This document shows positions 45,620 through 57,211 of a stretch of 64,000 bases of DNA, in pieces. The notes below the pieces were generated by a model, which saw nothing but the letters and a program-made list of their open reading frames with translations, did no database searches and had not been told where the DNA came from. Positions within the stretch are counted from its first letter, which is position 1. Each line of letters begins with the position of its first letter. Source of the stretch: Ornithodoros turicata (Eukaryota > Arthropoda > Arachnida > Ixodida > Argasidae); the NCBI RefSeq assembly GCF_037126465.1, contig NC_088209.1, positions 24,495,146 to 24,559,145 on the forward strand, read 5' to 3'. Both the position numbers and the translations under genes were made by a program.

Positions 45620-47502
45620 GAGGGGGGTGCATACGTTGGGTAGACTAGCTGTCTGCCGGCCTAGACTGGTGACGCGCTGCGTGGTGGAGACAATTAGACC
45701 TCTAGACAATTAGAAAGTGCATTTTTGCAGCTTTCCAAAAATTGCTGCGAAGTGGAAGAACAATTTCAAGTCTTGATCGCATTTCAATGCACTGCTTGCG
45801 ACAGACTGGTCTGAAATCTTCATTTAAAGGTACGGCGGCTCGTGTTGACTTGGCCGCCCCCGAAGGATCTGCACCATTTTTATGTCTGGGGGTGGGCAGT
45901 ATGCCGAACACGTCTATTATTCGGAAGAAACAACCTTTCAACACCTGAAGACTTCAGACGGGATAAACAGTGAGCTGTCCATTTCAGACAAGTGTGTCGC
46001 AAGCAGCCCTTTTCCGTACCTTTTCCGACAGAACCATTCGCGATTAGGTGTGGCTGTCGGATCCAAGAAGAGTAACATTAGCTGTCAGCCACAGAAAATA
46101 CATGGAACGGATTGGAGCCGATGTGGAAATACCTGTCAACATTACCGTGCGAAACAGCAGTGAGTGATATTTGTTGACGTGTCACGCACATAAAACCGTT
46201 TGCAACAGCGGTTCTTGTGTACCTCTTACGAAAGGAAACTGCTGTTGCTGAAGCCCAGCTGATTTCGAAACGGACGTTGTAGTGCGATGTGACAGAAGAA
46301 GAAAAAAAAAACGGGGATTTAAGTCACGATAAAGTCAGACTGCCAACAAACAGACGAAACCACGAGATGACCGTTCGCGCGTAACGCATTTGGTCGCATC
46401 CCGTGTAAATCAACACTCAATTATTTTATTTGTCGTTCACATTCGTAACAAATTCGTGCGCGGCCATATAATGTTATCGATCCAGTTCATTGAGTCGTTA
46501 TGCTCGGATCAAGTCATTCGCGGAAACGGAGCAATCAATAGTGTCACATCCGTAAACACTACACGGTGCATGCTTCTGAATAAGAACGCCCATGCCTCCT
46601 TTTCATGATAGCTTCTTTTCACTACACACGCTTACACAGAGTATCGCTGCTGGATGGCATGCATGGATGACAGCCAGCTACTTCATAATCAATTTCCCTC
46701 TTACTCATGTTATGGAAATACATTGAGAAAGTACGCTATACATATGACGCTGCAAGCTCTTTCGCAGAATACCAATCAAGGAGCGCACATACCGATCCGT
46801 CCCACTCGCATGTGCACGCCCAAAAAGCTGAAGAGTCATGTTTGCTCCGGTAGAAACTTCCGCTCGTTGCGCAGGAAACATTCCCTCCTATTCACTAAGC
46901 TGTAAAATGAATGAACGACGTCGTCTCCGCTGTGCGACGTAAACAACTGATCGATACAGCGATGATCGTGAAGCGCGGCAGAAAATCTTGTAATTTATTT
47001 CTTCCCTCTTTTTTTTTTCATAAGAAACATATCCTCCTCCCCCCCCCCCCCCCCCCGATTCTGTAACCGACGTGCGTGGCTCTATTATTACTTTGGAAAT
47101 AGGAGACCCTCCCTCTTATTCGTGGTTATAATATTTACCGTGAACAGGGTAGCGAAAAAATAAACAAATAGATCACCACGAAACTGGTTTATTTACTATT
47201 TATGGACTGCTTTTTTTCTTTCTTCATGTCTATAACGTCTGAAGAGATATCGAACCCATCCGCCCTCGCATACGAGGCTCTTGAGAAATGTCAGCTCTAA
47301 GCGTTTTCCCCCCAAAGTTATCTTTCAAAGCTATAGGTTCCTTTGTTAGAAAAAAAAAAAAAGAAAAAGCGACAGCTGAGATTAGACTTGTGCGATGGGA
47401 GTGATTCACATCCGTCATGCAAAATGTACTACTGCCTTTGTTTGTGTAACAACGAAAAAGTCTATAGCAACACTTTGTTTCGGCGACTACGAATGGGATC
47501 TT
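45620..47502. other. No gene seen
   Basis: It contains a C-run at 47038-47056. Nothing else was supported. Confidence 0.5.
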
Positions 47503-47832
47503 CTATCGCGATGGTCGATACAGTAGTCTAATAGCGTCTTCGACTGGCAGCCACCGATCGTTCTGGAGCGCTCTATATCTTCGACTGGTCAAAACGAAGC
47601 GCTCTGACAACAGCTTCGGCAGTTGTTTCTTCCAGCTCGGAGAGCTCTGGCTTAGAGCATTGGTACTGCCAGACGAAGATACCATAAGTGAAGTAATAGT
47701 GCTTCTTTTGCTACTTCTTCTGCTACTTCTTTTGCGGGAAGATCCCAGAAGATGATCTGAGAAGTTGACTGCCGAGTGATGGACATCGATTGCCCAGGAA
47801 GGTATACGAAAGGGCAGATTTCGTTCATTCAT
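47503..47832 (-). other. Unassigned serine/arginine-rich open frame cut by the hAT-like MITE
   Basis: The minus strand is open for 109 codons from an ATG at 47832, with a serine/arginine block (SSRKRSSRRSSKRS) followed by SPSWKKQLPKLL and RRYRALQNDRWLPVEDAIRL. I recognise no family. The ATG lies inside the left target duplication of the MITE at 47837, so any upstream coding sequence was separated by that insertion. It could be a decayed transposon protein or chance. Confidence 0.2.
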
Positions 47833-47836
47833 AGCT

Positions 47837-48209
47837 AGGGAGTGACTTTTTCGGGTTAAATGCCTTCCTCAGATGCGGGGTAAAAATCGGGCGCTGTTGT
47901 GAAATCTGTAATTCGGGGAGAAATCGAGCGATAATTGTGCCTTCGGGTGTTATTGGGTGTTTTTGTTTCTCTTCTTGTCTATTAGGTCATTTCCTAATGT
48001 TTTTTGCCGACGCACATGGGTGTATTGTATTGTATAGTACATGTGTTACACTTTGCCACCTTTGTTCGTCTTCAGTGGAAACGTCACTTGAGGATTTCAT
48101 AGTGACTGGAATTCGGGGAGAAATCGGGTTTAACCCGAAGTGGTCGGAGGTCAGTTCGGGGGGGAATAACCAGGTGAGATCGATTTTAACCCGAAAAAGT
48201 CACTCTCTA
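47837..48209. mobile_element. hAT-like MITE with perfect 8-bp target duplication
   Basis: TCATAGCT is present at 47829-47836 and 48210-48217. The termini read AGGGAGTGACTTTTTCGGGT on the left and (complemented) TAGAGAGTGACTTTTTCGGG on the right, each followed by TTAAA. Internal repeats GAATTCGGGGAGAAATCG occur twice (about 47910 and 48110). The 8-bp duplication and AGGG-type end fit the hAT superfamily. Length is 373 bp with no ORF. Confidence 0.8.
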
Positions 48210-48384
48210 TCATAGCTCGTTCTTTGTGTCATTTCGTGTCAAAAGCTCGTTTGAGAGCGCTATTATTGCAGCGCGCTTTGTCACGTGGTGTTTTTATTAT
48301 CGTATGTGCATTGCGCTGGTGGAAAGAGAGCTCCGCGGAGGGTAGCATATCGTAAACAACTGGAATAAGGTTAAGGCGGTCCCA

Positions 48385-48645
48385 CTTGTTTGTGGTAGCC
48401 AAGGTCGTGCTGAAGACTGGGAGGTAGTGGGTTCGAATCCTACAACCGGCTGTGCTGTCTGAGGTTTTCCCTGGGTTTTCCGAAGACTTTCCAGACGAAT
48501 GTCGACCAAGTTCTCCCTGAAGTCGCCCTACGACGCATATTAACCCCCCCCCCCTGTCCCTCACTCCTTCCTGTTGTCCTCTCTCCATCTGACCAAGCCT
48601 GTACGCCGCTCATAACCACAGTTGCTTCGCAGCGCTAACACGGGC
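48385..48645 (+). repeat. tRNA-derived SINE, near full length
   Basis: GGTTCGAATCCTACAACCGG (B box) is followed by GAGGTTTTCCCTGGGTTTTC, ACTTTCCAGACGAATGTCG and CTGAAGTCGCCC. The tail reads CTCTCTCCATCTGACC, CGCCGCTCATAACCACAGTT and GCTTCGCAGCGCTAACACGG. The same family is at 58965 and 55610. Confidence 0.8.
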
Positions 48646-49077
48646 ACACAGAAATTGGAGTCAGCTACATTCTAATGCGTCCTACAACTTTCCAAATGTG
48701 GCTTGGGCTCTTCAAACGACATTTAATATGGTAGTTACTATGCTGAACTTATTAGTATACCTAGTACGATACCTCTGCTTGTGCAAGACGTCTGTTTACC
48801 ATATTCGGTTGGTTTCATCCTAGCATAACGCACCAAATGTATATTAATAAACAAAAAACTTCAATGAAGTACCGCACTTCCTGCATGGCCCAAAGAAAAA
48901 GAAGCCGAATTTGAGCGCCTACTTGCAGCTTCTGTTGAAAATGTGCATGCCACTATTTTAGTTGACAGCAGTATAGTAGTGTCCTTGTTATCATTCTTTT
49001 GTTCTTTGCTTTCGACATATACTACGAGAGGGTAGGGCAGGAGAGCCGTGCATGAACTAGCGAGAGCGTACCAGGTA

Positions 49078-49325
49078 CACTCTTAAAAATGAACTTCACC
49101 GCACAGCACGCTCCTAGCCAACCATCGTCCAGAATGATATCGTTATCTGCCCTGATTTGTTGAAAACTGGAGGCGTACGCCATTTTTGTGACACTTATGC
49201 TGTTCATAATTGTCACAAAAAGGCGTACGCCTCCCGTTTTCAACAAATCAGGGCAGATAACGATATCATTCGAGATGATGTTTGGCTACGAGTGTGCTAT
49301 GCGGTGAAGTTCATTTCTAAGAGTG
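49078..49325. mobile_element. Foldback MITE, uninterrupted copy of the CACTCTTAAAAATGAACTTC family
   Basis: This 248-bp element is almost entirely one palindrome: left arm 49078-49200 and right arm 49203-49325, with the turn at TATGCTGTTCATAA. Termini match the copy at 20161. The target duplication is TA (49076-49077 and 49326-49327), as for Tc1/mariner insertions. Confidence 0.85.
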
Positions 49326-49329
49326 TACA

Positions 49330-51966
49330 GTGCTGCTTATCTGTTCAGGATCCTGTTACTATTCGTGAGGTCTAAGATCTCTTTCGCTGTGTACAGCTAT
49401 CAGTATTTGTGTCGACTGAACAGTTGAGCTTTTGTTTCGTATGCAACTTTGCGTGCGTGCGCGTTGCTTTGCTTTGCGAACTTTCTGTTCGTAGCGTATA
49501 GCTGTTTAGTATTTTGGTTCCTGTTTCATAGCGGCGTATAGGCATGTCTTTTTTTGCGGGGTTTTCCCTCTGTTTTCCTTTTTCTACTATCGCAAATGGC
49601 GCTTTTGAGTGTCGTAGTCGGAAGACGTGATTAATCGTACTAAATGGACTGCAATTTAGACTTTCTGCATACTCACAGCTGAGGCTGCCTTTGTCGACGA
49701 TATGTATCTTAACGTTTCGTCGAACGTTTTACGAGCCACGAAGCATCAGCATGAGCTTCCCTGCACGCCCTCTTCGGCTGGAGGATGTAAGAGTCGCTTG
49801 ATGGAATTTTTACCCACGTTGGTCATCATCATCAGTCACGAAGGGGTGGCTACAGTGAAAAACCCACATATATATACTCGGTACGCAGTTGGACGCATGC
49901 CAAGCCGAATAGAGCCGCGGTTTATTCTTTCCCCAAATATCTGGATTGAACGGTGTGTGGTTATAAATTTTCCAGGAACCTTATCCGAAATATATAGCAT
50001 AGTCCCGGCGGAGTATAGGAACGTGAGTGTAGTATATCCCTGAATCAAGTAAAGGTTGCAAACGGAAATGAAAAAAAGTATGTATGTAAAAAGACAACTT
50101 TATTTAGATTATGATGATTGAGATGATTGGATAATGTAAAAATGTAGCACGAAAAGCGTGTAATCGCATCTATCGCAACGCCGCGAAATTCATTTGTCCC
50201 CAACAGAGGTTTATCGTGGCGTCCGATTATACGAAACACGAGTTTCGGCTACTTTGGTTTCGTCATTCATTCTGTGGAGCCGGTGGAAGGATAATCCATC
50301 AAACGCGCCATCGATCATTAGGAGTCTATTTGACTATTACGACTACAGAGGGTCAAGTTCTACCGTGCACAGTGAGCTTTGCAGATCTCCTTTTAGATAA
50401 GCTCGAAGCCCCACTGAAAGGAATGCACTCCGTTTAGGTTTTCATCGTCAGCGTTCCCCGTTAGTGGTCAGTAGGTAATTCGTGTCATCTATAAAACGAA
50501 TAATAGCAAAACTGATATGAGGTGCACTATTATCTGTCCCGCGATAGCTACTGACGCTGGAAAGAATTGAACACAATGTTACTATAAACGGAATTGAGGA
50601 CATAATTTGAAATAAAAAGTGAGCAGCAATAGAGAATGGAACTAACTAATACGTCGACAAACAACGCGAAAACAGAAGAGAAAAGTTTAAAAGAGTTAAC
50701 AGAGTTTCAGCACATGATTGTTTACTAAAGTTTCCAATGCAGAAATGGTGACAACAAGCATACTATGCAAAGGAAACAACACCATATGGAAACACAACCG
50801 CCTCTGTAGCAGTAATGAGGAAATTAACGTTAATTAACCTGTGCTACCTGTGATAATATTTTCTCTCTCTCTTGTTAAAGACGCCCGTGTGCAGCAATGA
50901 CAAAAATACAATGCCGAGCGGCAGACATTTCATACGCGATGTTCTCATAACGGCTCCTTCCCGAACCCTTGACGTTTGACATTACCACCTTCTGCATGCG
51001 CCATTTCTCTCAGCCAAATAGCGACTGTTGTTGGGAGAAAGCGTCACGTTTCGGTGTCTCTTCTTGCGTGCAACGATTCACCGCACAAAGAAAAGCGTGC
51101 GTTCTCGTCAAATAGAACACACCCACGAACGAAATGCGCATGCCACGGTCCATTAGCTTACGGAACTGCACTTCCGAATCCTTTGATCCACAGGGGCATG
51201 CAAGCTGGACGACTATCGCTCGGCTGACTGGTGATACGAAGAAAATTGCTCTTCCGTGTTAGCATACACACTTCGTGCTTTGTTCCGGGGCAAGTGTGTG
51301 TCTGCGAGCATTTGAACGATGCCGGCTCTGTGATTGAGAAAAGGAATTGAAATCCTTTTTTTTTCTCTCTCTCTTTCTCGCTCTCTTTTGTTCTGCGTTA
51401 ATGATGGCGCACGTTGTGATTGTCAAACTTTCGGGAACTGTGTGTTTTCTGCCATAGCAATACCCGTGGCACGCGAGCACGAAAAATTACATTCAGTGCG
51501 TAATGAGTTCAGTCATAATGTCATTCCTGCCGTGCTATACGGCAGGGGAATGCATAAGGAATACATATGAGGAATGTACATAAATAAATAAATTATACGT
51601 ACAAGCTCTCGCTTCGTGGTCCACGATTCATCAGGTACAGAAAGAGGTAATGAAGCGTGGTACACCGCGCGAAAGCTTGTACATATTAAGCACATACTGT
51701 AATAAGGAAGCACAGGCAGATCCGTTTATTAGAGAAACACGTGAGCAAACATGTGATGGTGAGGATGATAAATGCTAATTATGAAGGCAAGTTATCAACA
51801 ATGGGGATATATGGCAACATATACATCATCCCCGCTTTATGACCTCTCCCGATGGCGTCCACATGTAACTCTTTTTCGTTAATATGACATTATGTTTATA
51901 TGACAGTGACCGGTATTTTCTGCACAACCAGAGGCTAACACGTGTACTTTACCCTAGAGAGCATTC
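49330..51966. other. No gene seen; possible relative of the 6371 hairpin near 51590
   Basis: The stretch 51590-51690 shares TCATCAGGTACAGAAAG and GCGAAAGCTTGTAC with the foldback repeat at 6371. The rest shows short open frames only. Confidence 0.4.
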
Positions 51967-52866
51967 CTTTTCCGCGCCTTAGTCGTCGTTCAGTGTCCGC
52001 GATTGGGCTGACCGTGTCACGTGGTTTCTCCTCCTAAGAACGCGTCGTCCATGTTGAGTGCCCTCCATCCAAAACCGGTTTCCTGGGTTGCGATCTGACT
52101 GCGCGCTGTCCTCCGGCGGAGAAGGGGGAGATTGGCGTCCCGTTGCTAGGCGACGCAGCCGCGCCGGACCCAAGATGGCGGTCTCGCTCGTCGGCGTGGC
52201 TCAGTGTCGCTACTCTACTCCCTATTTGGTGACTTTACTTTACACTCGTTAAAGCAGGTCCCCCAAGGTCGCCATTTGCCCATGTATTTGTTCCTATCCC
52301 GATGCGTGCAATGCCGGAGGCCGCCCTTAGATACCCCATTGTTACCAGACGTTGGCTTGCGTTTGATGGTAGCGCGCTAAAGATCCAGTTGAAGCACAAT
52401 CCAAGCCAGGCCAAGTCGCCTAAGGAGAAATGGACGACTGCGCCTGCGGCGCCTGGTACGACAGGTACGCTATGTGATGCACGCAGCCGTGCACTATAGA
52501 TCCTTCCGATCGCTCAACACGTTTAAAAACGGGACCAAAAAGTGAAACACGACACAGAAAGTTGTTATACGCGTTTTATTTGGACATATATAAAGACTAG
52601 ATTCATTCGCAGAAACAACAAAAACATTTTGCCGCTAAACTTGTGCTAAACTAAACCGGTGCGGCTGCATCGCCTAGCAATGGGACGCCAATCTTCCCCT
52701 TCTTCGCCAGACAACAGCGCCCAGTCGAGCCAGCTCGCAATCGAGGAAACCGGGTTTTGTATGGAGGAGACTCAACATGGACGGCGCGATCTTGGAAAGA
52801 GAAACCACGTGACACGACCGGCCCAATCGCGGACACCGAACGGCGGCTCCGGCGCGGAAAAGGAAC
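51967..52866. mobile_element. Large inverted repeat with about 200-bp arms
   Basis: The left arm, about 51967-52172, and the right arm, about 52655-52866, are reverse complements at roughly 80 percent by eye. Shared words include CCTTTTCCGCGCC at both outer ends, GTGTCCGCGATTGGG, GAGAAACCACGTGACACG and CGCCTAGCAA. The spacer 52173-52654 is unique and includes CAAGATGGCGG. No target duplication is visible, because the right end abuts the 3' tail of the retroelement at 52864-53765. It may be a DNA element with long TIRs or an inverted duplication of a promoter-like segment. Confidence 0.6.
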
Positions 52867-53765
52867 AACAAGAACAACAACTTTATTTTGGGAGGAAGAG
52901 TGGGGAAGTTCATCGCCAGAGGCGATGCTCTACCCCATTGCTGGTGGGGATGTGGGGAATAAAATAATGAGTCCCTTCACAATAACGATCAAAGTCCGAT
53001 GGTGTCCTGAAGTGTCAAATGAGCTTTGAGCGCAGATCGTTGCTGAGCTGGATTGGGCCAGAGACCAAGCACTTTCGATAGGGAGAAGGGGCGAGAGTCC
53101 AGCTGACGAAGAGACTCGGAGAGTGCGGTTCGGGAAGGTTGGTAGAGGGGGCAATGAAGAAAAATGTGCTCCAGATCCTCAAGAGCACCACAATGGCAGC
53201 AGGCGGGAGAGTCAGCTTGTCTCAAGCGGTAACGCCACTGAGCTGTAAAGGCCACATCGAGGCGCATTCGGTGGATTAATGCAGCATCTTGACGAGAGGT
53301 GTTTCGTGGCATGCGGAAAGCGAGCGTTGGATCAACTCTGCTCAACATAGATGGGGGGTGAATGTCGGTTGTCCATTGGTGGGAAGCCAGGGGTGTCACG
53401 AGGCGTCGCAGAATGGAACGGCGGTCTCCTCTCAGCAGAGCAATACTGGTCCGTGTCCGATACGAGAGTGCTACTTCTGCGGCGCTGTCGACCTGCTCGT
53501 TCCCCAGGACACGACAATGGGCTGGAACCCACTGGAGAACTAGCCTGTGGCCTGCTGCGTAGACAGTGTTGTAAGCCATTAACACATCTGTGACTAGGGT
53601 TGCGGATGGGCCTCGTATGCCGGAAATTGCAATAGCTTGAAGTGCAAATTTGGAGTCTGTGAAGACTGCCCATTCCCGCGGAGTAAAATCAGCGATGTGT
53701 TGTAGGAAGAAAAGGATGGTATAGGAAAAGGAATGTGATACTCTGTACCCCTATTTAGTGACTCT
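52864..53765 (-). pseudogene. 3' end of an RNase H-bearing non-LTR retrotransposon (best-preserved copy)
   Basis: Read on the minus strand from about 53745, the frame gives the middle of an RNase H domain (AVFTDSKFALQAI with the catalytic Asp of TDS). It continues through the WVPAHCRVLGNEQVDSAAE motif, the C-terminal RNase H block HxGxxGNExAD with His-Cys in place of the usual His-x-Gly. Next come a conserved linker (RVDPTLAFRMPRNTSRQDAA) and a zinc-knuckle-like CCHCGALEDLEHIFLHCP segment, ending in TIGL near 52990. A 3' UTR follows with AATAAAG and a GTT-rich tail at about 52864-52890. Reverse transcriptase and endonuclease are absent, so the copy is 5'-truncated as is typical of target-primed reverse transcription. 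RNase H plus a terminal CCHC points to the I/LOA/R1-like group; the exact clade is not resolved. Related copies lie at 30387, 41175, 39845, 21541, 19830 and 7511. Confidence 0.85.
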
Positions 53766-54726
53766 AATGATGCTTACAAGTGCAGTGCTCTTGGTCATAT
53801 GGTCATAGTGACCTGAGCTAGCTGAGCTGCAGTCATACGGCATTCAGGAACAGCGGTGGCTGTCATAATGAAGAAGCAGATATGCGTCAGATTCAAGGAG
53901 CGATCATGGACCCACCAGGATCTCATACACGCGAACTTTTTCTAAAAATAAAAAAAATAAAGTGTTACGCGTTATTTGAAAATGTCTCATTATTTGTATT
54001 CTCATACCAGCTTGCGTCATTTTCTACTTTTTGAAGCATACGTAAAGAGTATGGTACGACTCGTAACACGTGTTCGTTAATGGGACAATTCGCTTTATGG
54101 CCAAAATCCGCAGGAACGACCGCGATCATATTAACGAGTTTCGACTAAATTTAGAAAGCTTCAGTGTCATTATTTTGCGTGTTCTATACAGCCATCTTGT
54201 ACTTTACTTACCCTCAACAAACGATTCCCTATTCAACTGCAAACTGGTCTTAGAGCTCGTCGATCGCAAATCTTTTTTTATTGGCAAGGTGCACCTGACA
54301 TATGATATGATAATTGATACAAAGAACTGTGTGTCCGTATAATGTTCTGCTTCTAGTTCATTAACCCAATAACACAAGCGTAATCGCCTTACAACATTGT
54401 TTCGCAGAACTTCATTTAGTGGCTTCGCTAACGACTGCCTAATGTCTCACGGGAATTGTTGGCGTCAGTTGGTTTATGGCTATAGCTCGCACGATTTGTT
54501 CGCTAAATGTAACTGACTGAAATAATGTCCCAGTTCCGACAAGCATGATACTTGGGGCGAAATGTTCCTCGATTGGGTTGCTAATAGCGTGACTTGCTGT
54601 ACGATGTTTGCATATATATAGACCAACAGCTGTATGCCTCCCCGCTCTGTCAGCTAGACCAATGATACGACCAGAGTAGATAGACGTAATGGATGTATAG
54701 AACGGAAACAAATGGAACTCGCAATC
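53766..54726. other. No gene seen
   Basis: AT-rich, with a 90-codon plus frame at 54070-54342 that matches no family known to me. Confidence 0.5.
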
Positions 54727-54729
54727 TTA

Positions 54730-55503
54730 CACCGCCGTCACACGGCAAATTGAATGTCATTCTCAGCGAATGACGTTCGCACTGAATGACATTCGTTCCG
54801 TGCCACACGGTGAAACCAAATGGCATTACATGCGACTGACATCGGGGAACTCATTCGCTTTTCCCTTTCGCATCGACTGCGTAGTGCGTACCCTTGGAGT
54901 AGAGAGGTGGCAAAAAAAAATAAACAAAGATGAACTGTTTGAAGAAACTAAACACGACTGAAAAGTTGTAATCCAGTATTTTATCACGAATTTGATAACT
55001 TTTGAAACGAAGGACGGAAGGCTTAACAGTGTTTCTCTTAGAACCACCCTCGTTCCCAGTCGCCACGTTGCTAATGCGTGGTACAGACAGGCTTCTTACT
55101 TGACAGTAGTTTGTTCTCTTCTGTGTCCGTGTTTTTCCCGCGTAATACTCTACTGCAAGTATGTTTCAACACGCCAATCGTCGCACCCTGTTGATGTTCT
55201 TACCTGTCTTTGATTGTGACGCTTAGTCAACTGAGCGTCGTCGTCAACGCAGCGAAATAATCTAAATAATCTTGCAAAATAATCTAGTGCTTCGCTAGTT
55301 TCGAGAAATAGAAATAAAACTATAACTAATGTACCCGTATAATGTTTCATACGTTCGGCCCTGGTGTCTTAATCACCGACAGTGACATCGTTTGCGAATG
55401 ACATTCTGTTTCTTCGTGTAGCTTGATGCAGTACAGACGAATGAAATTCGGCGCGAATGTCCTTCGCTGGGAATGCCATTCAATTTGCCGTGTGACGGTG
55501 GTG
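54730..55503. mobile_element. Second PIF/Harbinger-like non-autonomous DNA element
   Basis: Termini CACCGCCGTCACACGGCAAA and CACCACCGTCACACGGCAAA (right end, complemented) continue with TTGAATG(T/G)CATTC. They are flanked by TTA at 54727-54729 and 55504-55506. The palindromic subterminal word GAATG(A)CATTC repeats near both ends. The 774-bp length and lack of transposase indicate a deletion derivative. The core of the termini (GTCA-x-ACGG-x-CA) is reminiscent of the element at 32602. Confidence 0.75.
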
Positions 55504-55594
55504 TTACAGTTTTGTATGGCTTACTTAGCGACGCAGCGACAAAAAGAGAGTCAAGTCGTCTGCGGCATGCATTACAACACATCCCTCTACCCCC

Positions 55595-55700
55595 CTACAA
55601 ACCCCACCTCTCCCCCACTCCATCCTGAAGTCCTTTCTCTCTATCTTTATACTCGCCTGTACGCCGCTCATAACTACCGTTGCTTCGCGGCGCTAACACA
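55595..55700 (+). repeat. SINE tail, plus orientation, fused tail to tail with the next SINE
   Basis: It consists of the 3' third of the family: GTACGCCGCTCATAACTACC and GTTGCTTCGCGGCGCTAACA. It ends exactly where an opposite-strand copy begins. Confidence 0.65.
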
Positions 55701-55890
55701 GAGGAGGGCAGCGGGAAAGAGTGGGCGACAAGGGGCTAGTGTGCTTCCTGGGCCGAATTCATGGGGAACTGTGCCGACATTCGTCTTGAATGTCTGCCGG
55801 GAAAACGCCAGGGAAAACCTCAGACAGCAGAGCTGTTGTGGGAATCGAACCCACCACCTCCCAGTCTTCAGTACTACCTTGACTACCACC
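55701..55890 (-). repeat. tRNA-derived SINE, minus orientation
   Basis: In complement: GGTGGGTTCGATTCCCACAA (B box), CTGCTGTCTGAGGTTTTCCC, CAAGACGAATGTCGGCACAG and TTCCCGCTGCCCTCC. It starts at its 3' end directly against the plus-strand tail at 55700; its terminal GCGGCGCTAA part is missing. Confidence 0.75.
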
Positions 55891-55897
55891 AACGATT

Positions 55898-55978
55898 GGA
55901 TGTTTTCCCCCTTCTCTCGGAGTGGCTTGGGACTCACATCTCGATTTTTTTTTCTTTTACAAATCAATCAATCAATCC
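55898..55978 (+). repeat. Short retroposon 3' end with (AATC)n tail
   Basis: CTCGGAGTGGCTTGGGACTC, ACATCTCGATTTTTTTTTC and AAATCAATCAATCAATCC. It belongs to the family at 4285 and 22005. Confidence 0.55.
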
Positions 55979-57052
55979 TTCTCGACCATGCCGCTGCCTG
56001 AGCAGTAATCACTCGCAAAGTCACGCTTTTTAATAGATAACCACCATTCAGGCATCGCGACCTGTCCCGTCCTCCAGGTAACAATACAAGACAATACACA
56101 TGCCTTTCAATAGTCTGGACTTCGGCTTGGCTGCGACAAGACACATACGTTAATCCTGGACAGGCTGCGAGTTCTTGTTCAGGAGCTCGTATTCACCTAG
56201 TCGTGGTCTGTCTAGTTCCATCGAAATGTTAGGGGAAGCCACTCCGTGTGACTAGACTTCAACTTTAATGCCAAAGTAGTAATAAATGTAATAATTTTGC
56301 TGACTTGATAGAGTCACCTCGTTTGGTTGACATCCAACATTGATGCCAAAACATATCCACACGGAAGACATATCTAATCAGTGAACAATGCAATGGGGTT
56401 AGGTGTAGATGTCACGAAATTTAAATTACGGTAATCTGATCATTCGGTCTCGTGCATCCGTACATAATAGAAGACGGCTTACATGAAATAAAATATAGAG
56501 TACCGTTAAGGAACATGAGCTTGCCTTTTGTTAACTCATGTAATAATTGCCAACATGAAGACACCTGCTAAATCTAACCAAGCGTGGGGAATACGTACGT
56601 AGTATGTAATAATACGGATTCATTTTCGAAGCCGCGCTCGCATTGTTTTATGCCCTGTCTTGTGGGGCTTTTGGGTTACAGCAGCTTCGGAACCACATCC
56701 CCTTTTGCAGCTTCGAAAGTATTGAAATGTGCTCGTTTCGGGAAAGACATCGCTTCGATCCGAATTTAGAACACACAATTTCATATTAGATTCCAAACTC
56801 GAATCGAATATACAATTTAACCGCATAGATATTCAAAAATTCAGAATATATACGCACATCCCTATTAGCTATAGATACTTGAGAACACTCACTTACAGCT
56901 TCTTTTTATTTTCCCTGCTTTTTTATATTACTCCTACTAAACTATACTACTTTTTCATCCCACGTGCAATCAACCGCTTCAAAACGTCTCTGGTTACAAA
57001 TGAAGTTCCCGGGAAAATTTAAAAAAAAACTAATCAGACAAACCACAGCGTG
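55979..57052. other. Upstream region of GPCR copy B
   Basis: It contains ATTCGAAT-rich satellite-like words at 56745-56850. No upstream exon could be identified. Confidence 0.4.
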
Positions 57053-57058
57053 TATAAA
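57053..57058 (+). promoter_or_regulatory. Possible TATA box upstream of GPCR copy B
   Basis: The hexamer TATAAA lies about 155 bp before the ATG of the plus-strand GPCR exon, which would leave a 5' UTR of roughly 120 bases if it were used. I see no initiator consensus at the expected place, and a 5' UTR intron cannot be excluded. This is a positional guess only. Confidence 0.2.
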
Positions 57059-57211
57059 GTACACGCGCCATAATTTGTCGGAGGAACGAAACCAGAGAGA
57101 AAGAGAAGTGACATCTCCGAGTTTCGAACGCGCCGGCGCCCGGTGCCAGAAAGTGCGTCGCGACCCAGCCTGTACGGAGCATCGTCTCAACAGCTTCGCG
57201 CGCACGGCGGT

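Noticed and set aside
55423..56001. 192-codon plus-strand frame
   Set aside because: Most of it runs through a Harbinger-like terminus, a SINE tail fusion and a retroposon tail, so it is an accidental frame through repeats.
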